Positions 6,267 to 9,278 of a stretch of DNA of 9,278 nucleotides are shown here, piece after piece. The stretch comes from Methanoregulaceae archaeon UBA288. Its GTDB lineage: Archaea; Halobacteriota; Methanomicrobia; Methanomicrobiales; Methanospirillaceae. Location of the stretch: positions 1 to 9,278 of the forward strand of contig DAEF01000103.1 in NCBI GenBank assembly GCA_002495225.1. Direction: 5' to 3'. A program made the translations under genes and the position numbers. The notes beneath the pieces are model-generated. The model saw only the letters and a program-made list of their open reading frames with translations, had not been told where the DNA came from and made no database searches. Positions within the stretch are counted from its first letter, which is position 1. Each line of letters starts with the position of its first letter.

Positions 6267-6381
6267 AGAAAAGTTGAATCCGTGGGGCCGGAGTCCCACG
6301 AACGTCGCCGGGGACAGAAAGTAATTGTGCAGGAGACGGGGCCGCCGGCAGATGACGTGCTCCCGCCGCCGCCTCCCCGGC

Positions 6382-7137
6382 CTACATTCTCCTTGGCATG
6401 GTCCGCCGGTGCAGCACCATCGTGACGGCGGTGAACCCCAGCGTGAAGATGCCGAGCGCGGCGAGGTCGGTCTCCACGGGGAAGTATGATATGCCGGTGA
6501 ACGCGTACCGCACCAGGTCGGCAAAATAGGTGAGCGGAGAGCAGACCGCGAGCGCCAGGCCCCAGGGGGGCAGCTGCTCGAGGGGGACGAAGATCCCCGA
6601 GATGAAGACGAGCGGGAACCTGATCAGCGACGAGAACATCATGATATTCGACGGGAGGTTCGTCGGCGGCACGGCCAGCAGCATCCCGATCGCCGAGAAG
6701 CAGACAGCGCCGAGGAGGACGGCGGCCCCCAGCGCGACCCCGTGGAGAAGCGGAAGGCCGAGCGCCAAGCCGATGGCAATCGTGACCGCCGTGATCGCGA
6801 TGCCGAAGAGGACCGAGGCGATCATGTCGCCCAGGACGATCGCCTCGACCGTGACCGGGCAGGCCGCAAGTCGCTCGAGGGTCTTCGCCTGCCCCTCCCA
6901 GGGGAAGATGGCCGGCGAGACGGCCGTGGCCGTGAAGAAGAGGGTCATGGCGACGAGGCCGGAGACGAGGAAGGCGAGCGGGAGCTGCCGGCTCCCCATG
7001 AGAAACGCGAGAAAGAGGAAGACCGGCATGAAGACCCCGAAGATCAGCACGGGGCCCTTGAGGTAGTAGATCCGGATGTCCTTCTTCGCGATCGCCCAGG
7101 CCCGCCGCACCTGTTCCGCGGGATGTGCCGGGTTCAC
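6382..7137 (-). CDS. ABC-2 type transporter permease
   Basis: The 251-residue product is an integral membrane protein of the ABC-2 exporter type, the membrane partner of the ATPase encoded immediately upstream. A short cytoplasmic N-terminus with AIAKKDIRIYYL, typical of the family before the first helix, is followed by about six hydrophobic segments at roughly residues 29-47, 54-73, 99-127, 133-156, 165-187 and 224-242. The family motif region near SGIFVPLEQLPPW (180-192) and SPLTYFADLVRYAFTG (200-215) matches the conserved C-terminal part of ABC-2 permeases. GTG 7137 is chosen as start because it overlaps the ATPase stop as GTGA (7134-7137); the longer frame upstream would overlap the ATPase extensively. 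The substrate is unknown: drug/antibiotic exporters (DrrB-like), lipid and natrium exporters share this architecture. Confidence 0.88.
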   Translation of the reverse strand: MNPAHPAEQVRRAWAIAKKDIRIYYLKGPVLIFGVFMPVFLFLAFLMGSRQLPLAFLVSGLVAMTLFFTATAVSPAIFPWEGQAKTLERLAACPVTVEAIVLGDMIASVLFGIAITAVTIAIGLALGLPLLHGVALGAAVLLGAVCFSAIGMLLAVPPTNLPSNIMMFSSLIRFPLVFISGIFVPLEQLPPWGLALAVCSPLTYFADLVRYAFTGISYFPVETDLAALGIFTLGFTAVTMVLHRRTMPRRM

Positions 7138-8063
7138 GGCTCCGCCTCCCCGGTCAGCCGGAGGAACGCCTCGTCGAGCGAGGGCGCGGGGGTGTTCAGG
7201 GTCACGATTGCCGCCCCCTGCCCGCGGGCGAAGGCCGTGAGGGCCCGAACGGCGGCGTCCGTGTCCTCCACGACGAGCTGCCACTTGTCGCCCTCGCGGG
7301 CGGTCAAGAGCACGGTCTCCAGCGCCGCGAGCCCGTCGCCGGAGACCTCGCGGTCGAAGCTGACCTCGACCCGGTGGACCCGTTCGATGGCCGACTTGAG
7401 TTTCTCGGGGGCGTCGATAGCGACGATGCGCCCGCTGCGGATGATCCCGACCCGGTCGCAGAGCCGGTTCGCCTCCTCCATGTTGTGCGTGGTCAGGAAG
7501 ATCGTCGTGCCGGCCCGGTTCAGATCGCGGAGCAGGTCGAGGATCAGGTGCGTGGACTGCACGTCGAGGCCGCTCGTCGGCTCGTCCAGGAAGAGGAGCT
7601 CGGGCTCGTGGAGGAGGGCCATCGCGAGGATCAGCCGCTGCTTCATGCCCTTGGAGTAGGCCTGCACCTTCTGGCCCTTCCGCTCCAGGAGGCCGAGCGC
7701 ACCGAGCAGGTCGGCCGCCCGCGCTTCGGCCCGGGTCCGGGCGAGCCCGTAGAGCTCGCCCATCAGCATCAGGTTCTGCCAGGCCGAAAGGTCGGTGTAG
7801 GCGTTCGCGGTCTCGGGGACCACGCCGAACCGCTGCTTGGCCCGCACCGGGTCGGTGCGCATGTCGTATCCGAGGACGTGCGCCGTTCCCCCGTCCGAAG
7901 GGATGACGCCGGTCAGCATCCGCGTCGTGGTGGTCTTGCCGGCCCCGTTCGGTCCGAGGAACCCGAAGATCTCCCCCTGCCGCACGCTGAACGAGACGCG
8001 GTCGACGGCAGTGGTACCGCCGAAGACCTTCGTCAGGTCCCGGGCCTCGATCGGGTCGGGCAT
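7134..8063 (-). CDS. ABC transporter ATP-binding protein (DrrA/CcmA-like)
   Basis: The 309-residue protein has a complete nucleotide-binding domain that would power export through the adjoining permease. Walker A is GPNGAGKTT (37-45), the Q-loop carries Glu rather than Gln (VVPET, 81-85), the signature is YSKGMKQR (136-143), Walker B is LLFLDEP (156-162), the D-loop SGLD (164-167), and the H-loop His is 193 in TTHNMEEAN. Glu at the Q-loop and the SKGMKQR signature are common in DrrA-type ATPases. A C-terminal accessory region of about 75 residues follows. ATG 8063 is chosen because GAGGAGGGAG sits 8 bases upstream, inside the coding region that GTG 8090 would add. The gap to the cupin stop is 13 bases and the downstream permease overlaps by 4, so the genes form one transcript. 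Confidence 0.92.
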   Translation of the reverse strand: MPDPIEARDLTKVFGGTTAVDRVSFSVRQGEIFGFLGPNGAGKTTTTRMLTGVIPSDGGTAHVLGYDMRTDPVRAKQRFGVVPETANAYTDLSAWQNLMLMGELYGLARTRAEARAADLLGALGLLERKGQKVQAYSKGMKQRLILAMALLHEPELLFLDEPTSGLDVQSTHLILDLLRDLNRAGTTIFLTTHNMEEANRLCDRVGIIRSGRIVAIDAPEKLKSAIERVHRVEVSFDREVSGDGLAALETVLLTAREGDKWQLVVEDTDAAVRALTAFARGQGAAIVTLNTPAPSLDEAFLRLTGEAEP

Positions 8064-8076
8064 CACGTCTCCCTCC

Positions 8077-8373
8077 TCAAACGTCGTCACGGATCCCGAG
8101 AATGACCATCCGCTGCGTGCAGCGAATTCCGCGGTCTTCGTCTTTCCCCACCGCGACGAGGTGCAGGGGGGTTACCGGGTGCTCCTGCGGCCCCGACGTG
8201 ATGACCCCCTCGCCCTCGAGGACGACGAAGACCACGGCGTACGGCTCGGGGTGCGGCGGGATCAACTGCCCCTGCTCGAGGCAGACGAGGACGATGTTCG
8301 AGCCGGCGGTCTGTGCTATATCGGTCTTCACCGGGCCGTCCGGGGAGAACCGTGCTGCGTTCATGAGGTTCAT
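8077..8373 (-). CDS. Small single-domain cupin protein
   Basis: This 98-residue protein is a compact cupin (small beta-barrel). The core GQLIPPHPEPYAVVFVVLEG resembles cupin motif 1, and LHLVAVGKDEDRGIRC (70-85) the second-motif region. The metal-binding pattern is reduced: motif 1 has a single His41 followed by Glu43 rather than the usual His-x-His, and motif 2 lacks the clear histidine. It may therefore bind a small molecule without metal, or an unusual metal, and act as a sensor or accessory rather than an enzyme. ATG 8373 overlaps the stop of the upstream small gene as ATGA (8370-8373), and the ABC ATPase follows after 13 bases. The context suggests a role connected with the exporter, which is inference only. 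Confidence 0.8.
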   Translation of the reverse strand: MNLMNAARFSPDGPVKTDIAQTAGSNIVLVCLEQGQLIPPHPEPYAVVFVVLEGEGVITSGPQEHPVTPLHLVAVGKDEDRGIRCTQRMVILGIRDDV

Positions 8374-8546
8374 TGTTCCTTCTCCGAGTTCCTGAATTCC
8401 CGTATCCGCCGGATGATCGCCTGAAGCCGCATCCTCTCCACGGTGTCTCGTGCCTGACGCAGGCGTGTCTCCGTCTCGGGTGGTGCGGCGGGATGGTTGC
8501 CGGCATCCCCTTCGGGAGCGGTACCGGGGTCGCTCTGCTGAGACAT
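8370..8546 (-). CDS. 58-residue helical hypothetical protein, first gene of the ABC unit
   Basis: No family is recognised. The N-terminal half (about residues 1-24) is rich in Pro, Ala, Gly and acidic residues and looks disordered; the C-terminal half, beginning TETRLRQARDTVERM, is a charged amphipathic helix with many arginines that could pair as a coiled coil or contact nucleic acid or the membrane surface. There is no cysteine and no signal peptide. ATG 8546 is preferred because AAGGA lies six bases upstream; ATG 8549 and GTG 8561 are in-frame alternatives that would give 59 or 63 residues. The ATGA overlap with the cupin gene supports that this is a real translated frame and that the two products are made together. 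Confidence 0.6.
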   Translation of the reverse strand: MSQQSDPGTAPEGDAGNHPAAPPETETRLRQARDTVERMRLQAIIRRIREFRNSEKEQ

Positions 8547-8573
8547 CATCTTTCCTTGCACAAATATGGTGGG

Positions 8574-8587
8574 GCTCCGTACGGAGC
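8574..8587. promoter_or_regulatory. Perfect 14-bp palindrome upstream of the cupin/ABC unit, candidate operator
   Basis: GCTCCGTACGGAGC is a perfect inverted repeat placed about 28 bases before the first start codon of the unit, next to an AT-rich CCATATTTG on the minus strand (8561-8569). Position suits a repressor site or short hairpin in the leader. A perfect 14-bp palindrome is expected about once in every 16 kb by chance, so the case rests on location alone. The AT-rich element is too close to ATG 8546 to be a normal TATA box. Confidence 0.3.
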
Positions 8588-8745
8588 GAGAGAGCGTGAC
8601 GGCCGGGGCCGCATCTCCCGATCCGTTTCTCGGGCCCTGTACCGATCAACGGACTCGCGCCCCCCGCCGTGACCAGAGGATCGGCACACGGATATCACCG
8701 CGTCCCTATCGGCAATTCCCGGAAAGATGCGGAAGCAACGCGTCT

Positions 8746-9278
8746 TCACGTGATGCCATCCTTCCGTGCATTCGAATTTCTTCGTGCCGCCTTCATCCCT
8801 ACCGGGACCGCGCCCGCTGCGAGAGAGACCACGAGGACGATGAACCAGTCGGCTAGGGCAAGGGGTACCGTTCCGAAGACCTCCCGGAGCGGATCCCACA
8901 TGGTGATCAGGACCTGTGCGACGATTCCGAACCCGACAGAGAGCCAGAGCCATCTGTTTCTGAAGAGCCCGGTCTTCAGGAGGGACCTCTCCCGCGACCC
9001 GCTGAAGGCGATGGCGAGAAACTTCTGCGAGAAGACGATGACCGCAAAGGCCATGGTGCCGGCTTTCACGGCGTCTTCCGACCCGGCGGCGAGATACCAG
9101 GCGAAGATGCCGGCCGTCGCGAAGGCTAGGACGAGCCCGGCAGCGAGGAGCTCCGCCGAGGACCGCCACGTGAGGATCGGCTCCCCCGGCCGATGCGGCG
9201 GGCGTTGCATCGCGTCCGGATCGCGGGGGTCCACGGCGAGCGCGAGGGCGGGCGGGCTGTCGGTGACGATGTTCATCC
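8746..9278 (-). CDS. P-type cation-transporting ATPase, C-terminal membrane domain (partial)
   Basis: This 177-residue fragment is the C-terminal end of a P-type ATPase; the frame is open through the right edge of the window, where ATG 9276 is internal rather than a start. It begins with MNIVTDSPPALALAVDP and DAMQRPP, the conserved sixth-helix region of Ca2+-type (P2A) and related ATPases, in which the Asn and Asp of N-x-V-T-D bind the ion. Three to four further hydrophobic segments follow (for example about LLAAGLVLAFATAGIFAW and ADWFIVLVVSLAAGAV), then a basic cytoplasmic tail. This corresponds to the Cation_ATPase_C domain. The SPP in place of the more usual GLP after the Asp is a small deviation. 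The catalytic DKTGT and ATP-binding parts are outside the window, so ion specificity (Ca2+, Mg2+, H+ or other) is undecided. Confidence 0.88.
   Translation of the reverse strand, partial: MNIVTDSPPALALAVDPRDPDAMQRPPHRPGEPILTWRSSAELLAAGLVLAFATAGIFAWYLAAGSEDAVKAGTMAFAVIVFSQKFLAIAFSGSRERSLLKTGLFRNRWLWLSVGFGIVAQVLITMWDPLREVFGTVPLALADWFIVLVVSLAAGAVPVGMKAARRNSNARKDGIT

Noticed and set aside
7138..7284. N-terminal extension of the ABC permease
   Set aside because: It would overlap the ATPase gene by about 150 bases, and its Arg/Gly-rich translation is not permease-like; the GTGA overlap at 7134-7137 gives a natural start.
7125..8105. A 326-codon plus-strand frame opposite the ABC ATPase
   Set aside because: All ABC motifs are on the minus strand; the antisense translation has no recognisable domain.
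8617..8634. CCCGA/TCGGG hairpin after the P-type ATPase gene
   Set aside because: A 5-bp stem with an 8-base loop is too weak to call, and no T-tract follows.
1..9278. tRNA, rRNA, CRISPR array, insertion sequence or defence system
   Set aside because: No cloverleaf, repeat-spacer pattern, transposase, integrase or terminal inverted repeats could be seen on either strand.

Overview
The window looks like part of a chromosome from a high-GC methanogenic archaeon, most likely a hydrogenotrophic member of the Methanomicrobiales (Methanoculleus-like). The strongest sign is an intact Mmp10, the radical SAM enzyme that methylates an arginine in methyl-coenzyme M reductase and is known only from methane/alkane-metabolising archaea. 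An ADP-forming acyl-CoA synthetase alpha subunit, a tungsten-type aldehyde:ferredoxin oxidoreductase (AOR), AT-rich TATA-like promoters and very short leaders also fit an archaeon. The genus is an inference; no database was searched.

Layout: positions 1-2085 (+) carry the C-terminal part of the acyl-CoA synthetase alpha subunit and then Mmp10, 39 bases apart. After a roughly 200-base intergenic region with a promoter, two tiny overlapping genes (2291-2628, +) encode a 59-residue cysteine-rich protein and a 53-residue putative lipoprotein. A 9-bp hairpin at 2653-2683 separates them from the convergent minus-strand half of the window.

Everything from 2745 to 9278 is on the minus strand. Reading in the direction of transcription, from the right edge: (i) the C-terminal membrane domain of a P-type cation ATPase (partial); (ii) a four-gene unit of a 58-residue helical protein, a small cupin, an ABC ATPase and an ABC-2 permease, with two 4-bp start/stop overlaps (ATGA, GTGA) and one 13-base gap; (iii) an AOR unit of AOR, an E1-like ThiF/MoeB adenylyltransferase and a MoaD-type ubiquitin-like sulfur carrier, again with an ATGA overlap; (iv) a stand-alone C_GCAxxG_C_C-family cysteine protein whose TATA-like element predicts an almost leaderless mRNA.

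The AOR unit reads as a functional module: the E1 protein would adenylate the C-terminal Gly-Gly of the MoaD-like protein, which would supply the dithiolene sulfur of the tungstopterin cofactor used by the adjacent oxidoreductase. The cupin/ABC unit reads as an exporter of unknown substrate with a possible small-molecule-binding or regulatory cupin. The window holds no RNA gene, CRISPR array, insertion sequence or attachment site that I can support. The points most worth a second look are the orphan cysteine-rich/lipoprotein pair, the cupin/58-residue/ABC unit, and the E1 protein that lacks the usual catalytic-loop cysteine.
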